DNA of 64,000 nucleotides from Gemmobacter lutimaris (GCF_003570715.1 NZ_QXXQ01000003.1:186001-250000); one strand, 5' to 3'; counted from the stretch's first letter, positions 33,700 through 43,618 are shown. Numbers and translations are program-made. Notes: generated by a model from the sequence alone, not told the origin.

Positions 33700-36282
33700 T
33701 CAAGATGGATTATCTGTCTTCTGATCGGTTTCCGCAAGCAAGGCGCTAACAAGTTGCGGCCTCAGCCGTGACCATTCTGTCGTCAGGCGGGCAAGATGCA
33801 CCCCGAGGCGGGCGTCGGCACGGATGGCGGCTTCGGCCTCGGTCAAATGGGTGCAGATGCGTTGTGCGCCCAGCAGGGCGCAAGCCCCGCTGAAACGGTG
33901 CGCCGCCTCGGCCAGAGGTGTGCGGCTGGCAGGAGGGGTTTCCAGTGCCGAGAACAGTTGTTCAGCTTCGGCATCAAGCTGGGCAAGCGCGGCCCGGCAG
34001 GCTTCGGGTGTCAGCAGGCTGCGCAATTCCATTGCGATCCGGGGATCGAACGACCGTGACCCCGTTCCCGTGTCGTCGCGGCCCGGCCCGGCGCGCAGGA
34101 TCTCGGTCAGGCGGGCGATGGTGATCGGCTTGACCAGAATATCGGTCAGCCCCGCGCTGCGGATACGGCGCAGATCCTCCGGCAGGGCATGGGCCGTGAC
34201 GGCGACGATACGCGACGTCACCCCTTTCGCCCGCATCTGTTTGACCATGCTGAGACCATCCATGCCGGGCATGCTTACATCGGTCAGCACAAGATCGAAC
34301 TCGTCCTCGCGGACCGCCTGCAACGCGGCTTCGCCGCTGTCGGCCTCGGTCACGCGCTGCCCCAGATGCTCCAGCATGGCGCGGGCCACTGCGCGATTGG
34401 TCGGGTGATCCTCGACCAGCAGAACATGCAGAGCCGGCAGGTCCGTCGCGTCGGGCCCTGCGGCTGCGGCGGGTGTGATGACCGTGCGGCGGGGTGCCTT
34501 CATGCGGGCGGTGAACCAGAAGGTGCTGCCCGTCCCCTCGCGGCTGGTGACGCCGATCTCGCCCTGCATCAACTCGACCGAGCGGCGCGCGATGCCAAGG
34601 CCAAGCCCCGTGCCCTCGACCCGCCGGTCATAGCCGCCATCCAGCGTTTCGAACAGATCGAAGATGCGGCCCAGCTTGTCGGCGGCGATGCCTATGCCGG
34701 TGTCATGCACCTCGACGCGCAGCAGGCGCGCAGTGTCGGTAACCTGAACCCGCAGGACAATGCGGATCGTGCCGTCCCGGGTGAACTTGGTGGCATTGCC
34801 CAGAAGGTTGCGCAGGGTCTGCACGAAGATGCGGCGCGGGCCCAGAACCTGTGCCAGTGCCTCGGGGGGCAGGTCCAACTCGATCCGGTTGCCTGACCGC
34901 AGGGCCAGCGGGCCCATCTGTTCGGCAAGATCTTCGATCACCGAATTCAGATCGAAGGTCATTTCCTCTGATCGCAGGGCCTCGGCATCAAGGCGGGTCA
35001 GTTCCAGAACATTGTTGATCTGGTCCAGAGCCGATTGCGCGCCCGATTCCGCGATGCCAAGGTATCGGCCCTGCACTGGTGTCAGGCTGGTGGTCTGGTG
35101 CAGCAGATCAAGCGCCGCAATCACACCGTTCAGCGGCGTGCGCATCTCGTGGCTCATCACAGCAAGGAAACGCGATTTTGCCTCTGCCGCATCCACCGCC
35201 GCATCATGTGCGCCGCGCAGGTCCCGTTCGGCGCGCACCAGATCCGAGATGTCGCGCAGAAAAGCGAACAGCACCGGCGCGCCATCGCTTTCCCTGTCCT
35301 GTGCAACCGACAGTTCCAGCATGACGGGGGTGCCGTCCGGGCGCCGGGTTTCCAGCGCGATCCGCCCCGGTGGCAGTTCGCCGCGCAGCATCTGCCCCAC
35401 CGGATCTGGCAACTCTGCATCCTCGCCGCCATCGTCGCGGATACTGCGCGCCATCGGCAACAGGCTTTTCAGATCGGTGCCGACAATCTGGTGGCGGGGC
35501 AGGCCGAACAGCGATTCCGCCGCCGGATTGGCGCGCAGCACATTTCCGTCGGGCCGGGCCACGATCACCCCGTCCAGCGAGGCGGCCAGCGTCTTTTCCA
35601 GCGTCGAGCGTGTCCTCCATTCGGCGCGGCGCTGATTGTAAAGTTGCTGCGACAGCAGCATCATTATCGCGCTCACGCCCAGAAGAATCACGATCAGCAC
35701 CATCGCCAGAACGGCGCTGCGGATCATCAATGCGCCCAGTTCCGAGCGGCGCTGGGTATTGGCGGTCACGATCTGTGACAGCGCCTCGACCACGAAGGGG
35801 CGCATGGATTGCGCCAGCCGGTCGGCCATCGGCTCGATCCGCGTCAGCGAGGCGCGCAGCAAGGGATCCGGCACGTCGATCTGGCGCGTCAGATCGGCGC
35901 TGTCGCGCACGATCTTGCGCCATTTGTCATCCTGCCGCATCGGGGCCAGCGCCTCGGATTGTCGCAGATAGCCGTCGATGACTTTCAGGCGGCTGAGGTA
36001 GATGTCGAAAGCCTGCCGCAAATTCGGAACGCTCGCCGGGTCGTCGGGAAAGCGGATCGCCCGGTTCAGCGCCACGCGCGCTTTCAGTTCCTCGACCTCA
36101 AGCTGTGCGAAAAGCCAGCTTGTATTATCCGATTGCGAAACACGGGCATCGTCCAGCCGCAGGCTGATCTGGTAGGCATTGACCGACAGCAGCCCCAGAC
36201 CCAGCAGCACCAGCGGCAGCAAAACAACCCCGAGCAACCAGCGCGGCGCCTTGCCTTCAGGCGGAGAGCTGTCTTCTGTCAC
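33700..36282 (-). CDS. Hybrid sensor histidine kinase (TorS-like phosphorelay)
   Basis: This hybrid kinase has 860 aa. Two membrane segments (about residues 15-35 and 193-217) enclose a periplasmic domain of about 150 residues. Then come PAS (about 235-345), HisKA with AVMSHEMRTPLNG, HATPase with LLGNATKFT, DTGIGI and GTGLGLGI, a receiver with Asp in LVLTDVSMPGMDG, and a C-terminal Hpt-like domain with AAHRFSGACALLG. GTG at 36282 overlaps the stop of the upstream small gene by 4 bases; a longer TTG/ATG-type start at 36315 is also open. The coupling suggests the small exported protein is its sensory partner. Confidence 0.87.
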   Translation of the reverse strand: MTEDSSPPEGKAPRWLLGVVLLPLVLLGLGLLSVNAYQISLRLDDARVSQSDNTSWLFAQLEVEELKARVALNRAIRFPDDPASVPNLRQAFDIYLSRLKVIDGYLRQSEALAPMRQDDKWRKIVRDSADLTRQIDVPDPLLRASLTRIEPMADRLAQSMRPFVVEALSQIVTANTQRRSELGALMIRSAVLAMVLIVILLGVSAIMMLLSQQLYNQRRAEWRTRSTLEKTLAASLDGVIVARPDGNVLRANPAAESLFGLPRHQIVGTDLKSLLPMARSIRDDGGEDAELPDPVGQMLRGELPPGRIALETRRPDGTPVMLELSVAQDRESDGAPVLFAFLRDISDLVRAERDLRGAHDAAVDAAEAKSRFLAVMSHEMRTPLNGVIAALDLLHQTTSLTPVQGRYLGIAESGAQSALDQINNVLELTRLDAEALRSEEMTFDLNSVIEDLAEQMGPLALRSGNRIELDLPPEALAQVLGPRRIFVQTLRNLLGNATKFTRDGTIRIVLRVQVTDTARLLRVEVHDTGIGIAADKLGRIFDLFETLDGGYDRRVEGTGLGLGIARRSVELMQGEIGVTSREGTGSTFWFTARMKAPRRTVITPAAAAGPDATDLPALHVLLVEDHPTNRAVARAMLEHLGQRVTEADSGEAALQAVREDEFDLVLTDVSMPGMDGLSMVKQMRAKGVTSRIVAVTAHALPEDLRRIRSAGLTDILVKPITIARLTEILRAGPGRDDTGTGSRSFDPRIAMELRSLLTPEACRAALAQLDAEAEQLFSALETPPASRTPLAEAAHRFSGACALLGAQRICTHLTEAEAAIRADARLGVHLARLTTEWSRLRPQLVSALLAETDQKTDNPS

Positions 36283-36776
36283 GGTGCCACGGCGTTGATC
36301 GCAATCAACTGCCATACGCTTGACGCATAGATCATCTCATCCTGAAAGCGGATGTTGCTGTCGAAGGGATAGATGACCCAGAGCGGGCCGTTCTCGCGCA
36401 CACCGAAAGTGGCGCCATTGATCCGGGTGGCGATGATCGGGGCCTGATCGTCAATCTTGGACCAGTCCACATCAATGGCGTAGTCATTCAGTGCCAGCAG
36501 ATACACTTCGCCGCCGTGGATGCCGCTTTTTTCCAGCACGGTGCGGAGTGCGGGCCCGGCGAAAGTGGTGGCCCCTTCTGTCCAGATCGTCGTTGTGGTG
36601 AAACTGATCTGCGGCAGCGCATCCAGCGCGGCGCGGTCGAACTCATGCTGCGACCCGTCGGCAGCGGTTACAGTCAGAAGGATGTTGGCCGGTTCTTCCG
36701 CCAGGGCCGCAAATGCCCAGGCCGAAAGGCCAGCTCCCAGCATCAGGTTCCGCGAAAGCAAGTGCATCCGGTTCAT
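36279..36776 (-). CDS. Small exported protein with oxidoreductase molybdopterin-binding-like fold
   Basis: This 165-aa protein has a signal peptide (AFAALAEE near residue 26) and then a domain resembling the sulfite-oxidase-type molybdopterin-binding fold: TVTAADGSQHEFDRAALDAL, TTTTIWTEGATTFAGPALRTVLEKSG and FGVRENGPLWVIYPFDSN. It has no cysteine anywhere, so the molybdenum-coordinating Cys of real enzymes is missing. It is coupled by a GTGA overlap to the hybrid kinase. A role as periplasmic sensor or ligand-binding partner is more likely than catalysis (inference). Confidence 0.78.
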   Translation of the reverse strand: MNRMHLLSRNLMLGAGLSAWAFAALAEEPANILLTVTAADGSQHEFDRAALDALPQISFTTTTIWTEGATTFAGPALRTVLEKSGIHGGEVYLLALNDYAIDVDWSKIDDQAPIIATRINGATFGVRENGPLWVIYPFDSNIRFQDEMIYASSVWQLIAINAVAP

Positions 36777-36969
36777 AAGTCCAATCCGACAGTCAAATCA
36801 GAAGAAGTATATCAACCGGCCGGAAGGCTCGTCAGCCCCAAAAGCCCAACCCATACTTAAGGTTATACCCGCTGCATCGGAGGCTCGACAGGCGCTGCGG
36901 TTTCCCGCCATGATGCCGGTGAAATTTGCGGGCGGCAGGGTTGGCGCGCGTGCCGCAAGGAAAGGCAGC

Positions 36970-38502
36970 ATGATGGGTCTGGTTCTGGCCAGCATCGGGG
37001 GAGGGGGCGCGCTTGCCCTGATCCTGACCGCCCTCTGGCTGCGGTTCTCCTTTGCGCGGCTGACCGGCATGGGGCAAGAGAGCGATCCGCCCGTCGCGGA
37101 GGTCGTCTCGCCACTGGTGGCGCAGGTTGCGGCTCTGGCACTGCCACAGGACAGGTCCGGCTTCACCCTTCTGCATGACGGGGTCGAGGCGTTCGCGGCT
37201 CGGCTGGCGCTTATCCGGGCGGCACGGCGCAGTCTTGACCTGCAATATTATCACTGGGCGTCCGATGATGCGGGGCACAGGCTTTTGCACGCGTTGCAGG
37301 CGGCGGCAGAGCGCGGTGTGCGCATCCGCCTGCTGATTGACGATTTCGGGGCGCAGGGTCTGGATGCCGCATTGGTGCGGCTTGCCGCGCAGCCGGGTGT
37401 CGCGGTGCGACTGTTCAACCCGGCCCTGCTGCGGCGCTGGCGCAATGTGAACCTCGCACTGGATTTCGGCCGACTGAACCGGCGCATGCACAACAAGGCG
37501 CTGGTTGCTGACGGGCAGTGCTGCATCCTTGGCGGCCGCAATATCGCCGACGAATATTTCGCGGGCAGCGGGCAATACCATTTCATCGACTTTGACGTGT
37601 TTGGAGTGGGCCCGGTTGGCCAGATGGTGATTCGGGATTTCGAGCGCTACTGGACGGCCGGGGCCGCGATTCCCGTGCGACATCTGTTGACAGCCCGGCC
37701 CGCCATGCCGGAACCGCCGCGAAACGATCTGCCGGCCGGAGGCCGGACACCAGTGGATGACCTGCTGGCCGGAACGCTTGATCCGGCCGTGGCAGAGGTA
37801 GAGGTGGTCAGCGACGATCCTGAAAAGGTGCTGGGCCGTGCCGGGTTGCGGCGGTTGGCGATCCACCGGATCAGCGAACTTCTGATCCAGCCGGAAACCA
37901 GTCTCGACATCGTTTCCGCCTATTTCGTGCCGGGGGGTGCGGGGCTTCGCAGGCTTCAGGCACTGGCGCGGCGCGGGGTGCGGGTGCGTATCCTGACCAA
38001 TGGCCAGCAATCGACGGATGTGACCTTGGTGCATTGCGGCTATGCCCGTTATCGCCGCCGTCTGCTGATGGCCGGGGTGCGGATATCCGAGTTGAAAGGA
38101 GGGGAGGGGGTGGAACAGACCCGCCGCCGCCTGCGGGACCGGATGCGCGGAACACCCAGCCACAACAGTCTGCATGCCAAGACCTTCGTGGTGGATGAAA
38201 AGCGCCTGTTCGTCGGATCGTTCAATCTCGACCAGCGGTCCATGTATCTGAATACGGAGATCGGGCTGATCATCGACGCCCCGGATCTGGCGGCCGAGTT
38301 CACCCGCCTGCTGGAGGCCGAGATGCGGCAAAGCGTCTATCGGCTGGACCTGCGGGAAACGCCGCGCGGACGGCGGCTGATCTGGCGTGAGGATCTGCCC
38401 GGGGGTGGCACGGTCGAACATGACCGCGATCCGGGGACCAGTGCGCTCAGCCGCCTGTTGCTGCGTCTGGCGGGGCGTCTGCCGATCGAGTGGCTGCTCT
38501 GA
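36970..38502 (+). CDS. Phospholipase D-family protein (cardiolipin synthase type)
   Basis: This 510-aa protein has an N-terminal membrane segment (LVLASIGGGGALALILTALW). Both HKD motifs are present: HNKALVADGQCCILGGRN and HAKTFVVDEKRLFVGSFN. It probably makes cardiolipin or exchanges phospholipid head groups at the inner membrane. The overall layout (single membrane segment, long insert before the second motif) resembles ClsC. The ATG at 36970 has an AAGGAAAGG RBS; a start at 36910 adds residues without homology. It is divergent from the sensor gene and overlaps the next gene's end by 56 bases. Confidence 0.87.
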   Translation: MMGLVLASIGGGGALALILTALWLRFSFARLTGMGQESDPPVAEVVSPLVAQVAALALPQDRSGFTLLHDGVEAFAARLALIRAARRSLDLQYYHWASDDAGHRLLHALQAAAERGVRIRLLIDDFGAQGLDAALVRLAAQPGVAVRLFNPALLRRWRNVNLALDFGRLNRRMHNKALVADGQCCILGGRNIADEYFAGSGQYHFIDFDVFGVGPVGQMVIRDFERYWTAGAAIPVRHLLTARPAMPEPPRNDLPAGGRTPVDDLLAGTLDPAVAEVEVVSDDPEKVLGRAGLRRLAIHRISELLIQPETSLDIVSAYFVPGGAGLRRLQALARRGVRVRILTNGQQSTDVTLVHCGYARYRRRLLMAGVRISELKGGEGVEQTRRRLRDRMRGTPSHNSLHAKTFVVDEKRLFVGSFNLDQRSMYLNTEIGLIIDAPDLAAEFTRLLEAEMRQSVYRLDLRETPRGRRLIWREDLPGGGTVEHDRDPGTSALSRLLLRLAGRLPIEWLL

Positions 38503-39199
38503 CCCGCGCGACAACCGGAAGATGATCGGAACTGCGGCGGGCCAGCGGCGTGTCATGCACCTCTGCCCCCAGAAGCTCCAGCCCGTTGCCGGCATAGATG
38601 CGGTCGAGGGCAAGCCGGGGGAAGGGCGCGGGGAAGCTCGCGGCCATGCCGGGCGGACCCAGCCGGTCGTCCAGTGCGGATAGAGACCGGCTGGGCCAGC
38701 GCCGCCATTCATTCATGTCACCCAAAGCGATGACGGGCCGACCCGCATCGGTGGCGAGATCGGCCAGCAAGGCGGCCTGCTTCTGCCGGGCCGAGGCCAG
38801 CAGCGACAGATGCGCCGCGATCACTCGCACAGGCCCCAGCCCCTGCATGTCCAGATCTGCAATCAACGCTCCGCGCGGGTCGGGGCCGGGCAGATGCAGA
38901 ACTTTCACGCCTTCGATCCGCGCGGCCCGCACCAGCAGGATATTGCCGTGCCATCCATGCGCCGCCGCACCCAGCCGATGTGGAACCTCCACCGGCAGCA
39001 ACCCGGTTTCGGCTGCCAGTGCGGCGGTATCCAGCACACCGCGCCGCCGGCCGAAACGGCGATCCGCCTCTTGCAGGGCCACAAGATCCGCCCCCAGTGT
39101 GGCGATCACCCGCGCCGTGCGATGCGGGTCGCGCCGGAAATCGGTGCCGATTCCCTTTTGCACATTGTAGGTTGCAATGGTCAGGACAGGGGGGTGCAT
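38447..39199 (-). CDS. Endonuclease/exonuclease/phosphatase (EEP) family protein, YbhP-like
   Basis: EEP-fold hydrolase of about 250 aa with all metal-site motifs: ATYNVQKGIG, LQEADRRFG, AAHLSLLAS, ALGDMNEWRRWPS and SSDHLPV. The pairing of an EEP gene with a phospholipase-D-type gene resembles E. coli ybhP-clsB, suggesting a lipid head-group role (inference). The start is uncertain: ATG at 39199 sits close to the first motif, and ATG at 39259 would add 20 residues. Neither has a clear RBS. Its 3' end overlaps the convergent gene. Confidence 0.8.
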   Translation of the reverse strand: MHPPVLTIATYNVQKGIGTDFRRDPHRTARVIATLGADLVALQEADRRFGRRRGVLDTAALAAETGLLPVEVPHRLGAAAHGWHGNILLVRAARIEGVKVLHLPGPDPRGALIADLDMQGLGPVRVIAAHLSLLASARQKQAALLADLATDAGRPVIALGDMNEWRRWPSRSLSALDDRLGPPGMAASFPAPFPRLALDRIYAGNGLELLGAEVHDTPLARRSSDHLPVVARVRAATRSADAPPDAATGG

Positions 39200-39263
39200 C
39201 GCAAATGCTTGCCCCGCCCGTGGCCCGGACACAAGGGCAAGTCTTTGATGTGGCGGCATGGGG

Positions 39264-39303
39264 CTGTCACAATTCCAAAATATGCCCGTCAATTTCCCAT
39301 TAC
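39264..39303 (+). promoter_or_regulatory. Pho-box-like repeats upstream of ugpB (tentative)
   Basis: Four 7-mers occur at 11-base spacing: CTGTCAC, CCAAAAT, CCGTCAA, CCATTAC. The first and third match the PHO box unit CTGTCAT at 6 and 5 of 7 positions; the other two are poor. It ends 47 bases before the ugpB start. Phosphate control of ugp genes by PhoB is known in other bacteria. Confidence 0.35.
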
Positions 39304-39350
39304 ATAAAGACCGTAGGACGCGGTGGAACCGAAAAGACAGGGGACACCCG

Positions 39351-40649
39351 ATGAAAACGACTTTTGCGATGGCGGCGGCGCTTAGCCTTGCCGCACAGGC
39401 GGCACTGGCCGATGCGACCCCGATCACCTGGTGGCACGGCATGGGCGGCGCGAACGAGCAGGTGATCAACCAGATCGCCGAGAAATTCAACGCGGCCCAG
39501 CAAAGCTGCGCGATCACCCCCGTCTCCAAGGGCACCTATGAAGAGGCGCTGGCCTCGGGTATCGCGGCCTTCCGCTCGGGCGAGCAGCCGAACGTCATCC
39601 AGATCTTTGACGCGGGTGCCGCGACGATCATCAATGCCAAGGGCGCGACCATCGCGGCCGAGGACATCCTGACCCAGAACGGCCACAGCTTCGACCGCGA
39701 CGCCTTCATTCCGGGCGTGCGCTGGTTCTATGCCGATGCCTCCGGCAAGTTCATTGGCATGCCGTTCAATTCCTCCGCGCCGATCATGTATGTGAACGAC
39801 GAGGCGCTGGCGAAGGCCGGTGTGACCGCGCCGAAAACCTGGGCCGAGTTCGAGGAAGTTGCGCCGAAGCTGAAAGAGGCGGGCTATATCCCGCTGACCG
39901 CCAGCCAGCTGACCTGGATGTTCTTCGAGAACTTCTTCTCGCGCAACAATGTCCAGATGGCGACCAATACCAACGGCTATGACAGCTTTGACGGCACCGA
40001 GCTGCGCGCCACCGCGCCGGAAATGATCGCCTTCTGGGCCCGCGTGAAAGACTGGCACGACAAGGGCTGGCTGGGCTTCTACGGCGCGGGCTGGTCGGAC
40101 AACCAGAAGCCGTTCGAGGAAGGCAAGGTCGCGTTCTGGATCGGCTCGTCCGGGTCGTTCGGCGGGCTGTCGAAAACCGCCACCATGCCCTTCTCGGCCG
40201 ATTTCATGCCCTATGACGAAACCGTCGCCGACGGCAACAAATCCTCCTTCATCGGGGGGGCCGCCCTGTTCGCCTTCTCGGGCAAGCCCGAGGCTGAGAA
40301 CAAGTGCACCGCTGATTTCTTCAGCTTCCTGACCTCGACCGAGATTCAGGCCTTCTACCATCAGGCCACCGGCTATGTCGCCATCACCACCGCCGCCTAC
40401 GAGAAGTCGAAGGCCGACGGCTGGTATGACCAGCATCCGCAGGCTGAAGTGGGCATCAAGCAGCTGATGCTGCCGCAGGGCGAATGGTCGAAAGGCTATC
40501 GTCTGGGCTTCTATCCGCAGATCCGCGTGATCGAGGAACGCGAGTTCAACAAGCTGTTCTCGGGTGAAACCACTGTCGAGGACGCGTTCAAGGCAATTGA
40601 GACTGAAGGCAACGAGCTGCTGGCCCGCTTCGCCAAGACCTCGGGCTGA
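39351..40649 (+). CDS. ugpB: sn-Glycerol-3-phosphate ABC transporter substrate-binding protein UgpB
   Basis: UgpB (432 aa) has a signal peptide (MKTTFAMAAALSLAAQAALA). The mature start TPITWWHGMGGANEQVINQIAEKFN is typical of UgpB, as are FPFGMPFNSS-like GMPFNSSAPIMYVN and LPYYDD-like regions further on. It captures glycerol-3-phosphate or glycerophosphodiesters in the periplasm. It heads a five-gene operon, ugpBAEC plus an EEP hydrolase. The ATG at 39351 has an AGGGGA RBS. Confidence 0.9.
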   Translation: MKTTFAMAAALSLAAQAALADATPITWWHGMGGANEQVINQIAEKFNAAQQSCAITPVSKGTYEEALASGIAAFRSGEQPNVIQIFDAGAATIINAKGATIAAEDILTQNGHSFDRDAFIPGVRWFYADASGKFIGMPFNSSAPIMYVNDEALAKAGVTAPKTWAEFEEVAPKLKEAGYIPLTASQLTWMFFENFFSRNNVQMATNTNGYDSFDGTELRATAPEMIAFWARVKDWHDKGWLGFYGAGWSDNQKPFEEGKVAFWIGSSGSFGGLSKTATMPFSADFMPYDETVADGNKSSFIGGAALFAFSGKPEAENKCTADFFSFLTSTEIQAFYHQATGYVAITTAAYEKSKADGWYDQHPQAEVGIKQLMLPQGEWSKGYRLGFYPQIRVIEEREFNKLFSGETTVEDAFKAIETEGNELLARFAKTSG

Positions 40650-40723
40650 CACCTGTTGAGCCACTTTGCCGGGTCCATCGTGATGGGCCCGGCTTTCCCA
40701 TTGATGATTTTGCGAAAGCGCCG

Positions 40724-41686
40724 ATGACCGACGTAACTCAACCGCCCGGAGCGGCCGCCACGCTGCGGCGCTGGTGGCAGCGGACCAGCCGTCCGGCCGA
40801 AGCTGCAAAGCGCGTGCAATTCGACCGGCCGCTGCTGCCTTGGCTGTTCCTTATGCCGCAACTGGCGGTGATCTTCGTGTTCTTCTACTGGCCTTCGGTT
40901 CAGGCCATCACCTCGTCCTTCTATCTGGAGGACCCCTTCGGCTTTGGCGCCAGCTTTGTCGGGCTGGACAATTACCGCGATGCGCTGGGGTCCGCCGAAT
41001 ATCGCCGTATCGCAGGCTTCACCGCACTGTTCACCGCCCTTGTCACAGCGCTGTCGCTGGGGCTGGGCCTGTTGTTCGCTGTCAAGGCCGACAAGGTGAT
41101 CCGGGGCCGGTCCACCTACCGCACCGCGCTGATTTCCGTTTATGCGGTGGCGCCGCCGGTCGCCGGGCTGATGGGGATGATGCTGTTCGACCAGCATATC
41201 GGCCCTTTCGTGACGCTGGCTGCAAAGTTCGGCTGGACCATGCAGGTCGGCATCAACTACTGGGATACCGCCTTTGCCATGATCCTCGTCTCGGTCTGGA
41301 AGCAGGTGCCCTACAACTTCATCTTTTTCCTGTCGGGGCTTCAGGGCATCCCGGCCTCGGTGCGCGAGGCGGCGGTGATCGATTGCAAGAATGGCTTCAC
41401 CCGGTTCCGCACCGCTATCCTGCCGCTGCTGGCGCCGACCGCCTTCTTCCTGCTGATCATCAACATCACCTATGCGCTGTTCGACACCTTCGCCGTGATC
41501 GACGTGATGGTGAAGGACAAGCCCGCCAACAACCCGATCACCCTTGTCTACAAGGTCTATAACGACGGGTTCCGCGGCAATGACATCGGCGGTTCGGCCG
41601 CGCAGTCGGTGATCCTGATGGTGGTCGTGCTGGTGCTGACTCTGGTGCAGTTCCGCTGGCTGGAACGCCGCGTGCATTACGGATGA
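40724..41686 (+). CDS. ugpA: Glycerol-3-phosphate ABC transporter permease UgpA
   Basis: UgpA (320 aa) is a MalF-type permease with about six membrane segments, the first being LLPWLFLMPQLAVIFVFFYWP. Family segments are VGLDNYRDAL, VAPPVAGLMGMMLFDQHIG and the EAA loop PASVREAAVIDCKNGFTRFRTAILPLL. It starts 74 bases after ugpB and is 4 bases before ugpE. It pairs with UgpE. Confidence 0.92.
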   Translation: MTDVTQPPGAAATLRRWWQRTSRPAEAAKRVQFDRPLLPWLFLMPQLAVIFVFFYWPSVQAITSSFYLEDPFGFGASFVGLDNYRDALGSAEYRRIAGFTALFTALVTALSLGLGLLFAVKADKVIRGRSTYRTALISVYAVAPPVAGLMGMMLFDQHIGPFVTLAAKFGWTMQVGINYWDTAFAMILVSVWKQVPYNFIFFLSGLQGIPASVREAAVIDCKNGFTRFRTAILPLLAPTAFFLLIINITYALFDTFAVIDVMVKDKPANNPITLVYKVYNDGFRGNDIGGSAAQSVILMVVVLVLTLVQFRWLERRVHYG

Positions 41687-41690
41687 TCCC

Positions 41691-42533
41691 ATGAACCGCG
41701 TTCGCCCCTTCGACCATTTCGTCCTGATCCTCGGCACGCTGTTCATGGTGTTGCCGGTCGCCGTGGCGGTGATGACCTCGACCCATACGGCGGTCGAGAT
41801 CCACAGCCACGGCCTGTTCCTGACCCCCGGCGGCCACGGGGCCGAGACCTATGCGACCGTCCTGACCCGGCAGGGCGGCTTTACCGGGCAGGTGACCGGA
41901 ACACGCATGATGATGAACTCGCTGATCCTTGGCATCGGCTTCGCGGTCGGCAAGATCGTGCTGTCGATGGCGGCGGCCTATGCGCTGGTCTATTTCCGGT
42001 TCCGCTTCGCCAGCTTCCTGTTCTGGATCATCTTCACCACCCTGCTGCTGCCGCTGGAAGTGCGGATCATGCCCTCCTATCAGGTGATGTCCGATCTGGG
42101 CCTGCTGAACAGCTATACCGGGCTGATCGTGCCGCTTTTGGCCTCTGCTACCGGCACCTTCTATTTCCGGCAGTTCTTCAAATCCGTGCCCGACGAATTG
42201 CTGGAGGCGGCGCGGATCGACGGCGCCGGGCCTTTCAAGTTTCTGATCGACGTGCTGATCCCGCTGTCGCGCACGATGATGGCGGCCATTTTCATCATCA
42301 TGTTCGTCTATGGCTGGAACCAGTATCTCTGGCCGATGCTGATGACTACGGAAGAGCGGTTCTTCACGCTGATGCGCGGCATCAAGCAGATCCTGCAAGT
42401 CTGGGTCGGCAGCCAGATCCCTGATTACAACGAAGCCTTCGCCCTTGCCATTCTGGCCCTCGCCCCACCCGTTCTGGTGGTGGTGGTGTTCCAGCGCTGG
42501 TTCATCAAGGGCCTGACGGAAAGTGACAAGTGA
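41691..42533 (+). CDS. ugpE: Glycerol-3-phosphate ABC transporter permease UgpE
   Basis: UgpE (280 aa) is a MalG-type permease. Segments include [20 protein letters not shown] at the start, [25 protein letters not shown] and the EAA loop [27 protein letters not shown]. The last membrane region, [14 protein letters not shown], is diagnostic of the UgpE branch. Its stop overlaps the ugpC start by one base. Confidence 0.92.
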   Translation: MNRVRPFDHFVLILGTLFMVLPVAVAVMTSTHTAVEIHSHGLFLTPGGHGAETYATVLTRQGGFTGQVTGTRMMMNSLILGIGFAVGKIVLSMAAAYALVYFRFRFASFLFWIIFTTLLLPLEVRIMPSYQVMSDLGLLNSYTGLIVPLLASATGTFYFRQFFKSVPDELLEAARIDGAGPFKFLIDVLIPLSRTMMAAIFIIMFVYGWNQYLWPMLMTTEERFFTLMRGIKQILQVWVGSQIPDYNEAFALAILALAPPVLVVVVFQRWFIKGLTESDK

Positions 42534-43618
42534 TGGCCTCCATCGACATCAGCAACGTGTCCAAGACTTATCCCGGCGCTTCGGCGCCTTCGGTGTCCGA
42601 CATCAACCTGTCGATCCGCGATGGCGAGTTCATCGTGCTGGTCGGCCCGTCCGGCTGCGGGAAATCGACGCTGCTGCGCATGGTGGCCGGGCTGGAGGAT
42701 ATTACCGGGGGCGAGGTGCACATCGGTGACAGGCTGGTCAACAGGGTGGACCCGGCCGACCGCGACATCGCCATGGTGTTCCAGAACTACGCGCTTTATC
42801 CGCACATGACGGTGCGCGAAAACATGGCCTACGGGTTGAAGAACCGCCGCACCCCTGCGACGGAAATCGAGAGCCGTGTCGCCGAGGCCGCCCGCATGCT
42901 GGAGCTTGGCCCCTATCTCGACCGTAAGCCGCGCGCCCTGTCGGGTGGGCAGCGGCAGCGGGTGGCGATGGGCCGTGCCGTGGTGCGCCAGCCCGCCGCC
43001 TTCCTGTTCGACGAGCCGCTGTCGAACCTGGACGCCAAGCTGCGCGTCTCGATGCGCGGCGAAATCCGGCGGCTGCAAAAGCGTCTGGGAACCACCTCGC
43101 TTTATGTGACCCATGATCAGCTTGAGGCGATGACCCTTGCCGACCGGCTGGTCGTGCTGAACGCGGGCCGGATCGAGCAGGTCGGTGCCCCGCTGGACAT
43201 CTATCACAACCCCGCATCCACCTTCGTGGCGAGCTTCATCGGTTCGCCCGCGATGAACCTGATCGACGCCGAAATCCGGGGCAGCAGCCTGCATATCGGG
43301 GCGACCGAAGTGCCGCTGGGGTCCATGCAGGCCGCGCAGGGGCCGGTGACGGCGGGTATACGGGCCGAAGATTTGCAGGTTACGGGCCATGGTCTGCCCT
43401 TCCGGGTCGATTTCGTCGAGGAGCTGGGCGCGCAACGGCTGGTGCATGGTCATGTCGAGGGACAGCCGCTGACTTTGGCTCTGACACCGGATGCAGCCCT
43501 GCATGATGCGTTTCATCTGAGCATCCGGCCCGGCGCGCTGCATCTGTTCGATACCCGCAGCGGCAGACGCCTGCCGCAGCCCGAAAGCGGCGTCTTCGCC
43601 TCGCGGGTGCTGGCATGA
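42533..43618 (+). CDS. ugpC: Glycerol-3-phosphate ABC transporter ATP-binding protein UgpC
   Basis: UgpC (361 aa) is a MalK-type ATPase. Walker A is [11 protein letters not shown], signature [19 protein letters not shown], Walker [14 protein letters not shown], and the switch His is in [10 protein letters not shown]. The C-terminal part has the TOBE regulatory domain ([13 protein letters not shown] onward). ATG at 42533 overlaps the ugpE stop; GTG at 42530 is equally open. The next gene overlaps its end by 4 bases. Confidence 0.92.
   Translation: MASIDISNVSKTYPGASAPSVSDINLSIRDGEFIVLVGPSGCGKSTLLRMVAGLEDITGGEVHIGDRLVNRVDPADRDIAMVFQNYALYPHMTVRENMAYGLKNRRTPATEIESRVAEAARMLELGPYLDRKPRALSGGQRQRVAMGRAVVRQPAAFLFDEPLSNLDAKLRVSMRGEIRRLQKRLGTTSLYVTHDQLEAMTLADRLVVLNAGRIEQVGAPLDIYHNPASTFVASFIGSPAMNLIDAEIRGSSLHIGATEVPLGSMQAAQGPVTAGIRAEDLQVTGHGLPFRVDFVEELGAQRLVHGHVEGQPLTLALTPDAALHDAFHLSIRPGALHLFDTRSGRRLPQPESGVFASRVLA

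Noticed and set aside
36520-36969. N-terminal extension of the phospholipase-D gene
   Set aside because: Runs back over the divergent sensor gene; a good RBS and a membrane helix mark the start at 36970.
39300-40808. 502-codon minus-strand open frame opposite ugpB
   Set aside because: Antisense shadow; ugpB has a signal peptide, RBS and family motifs.
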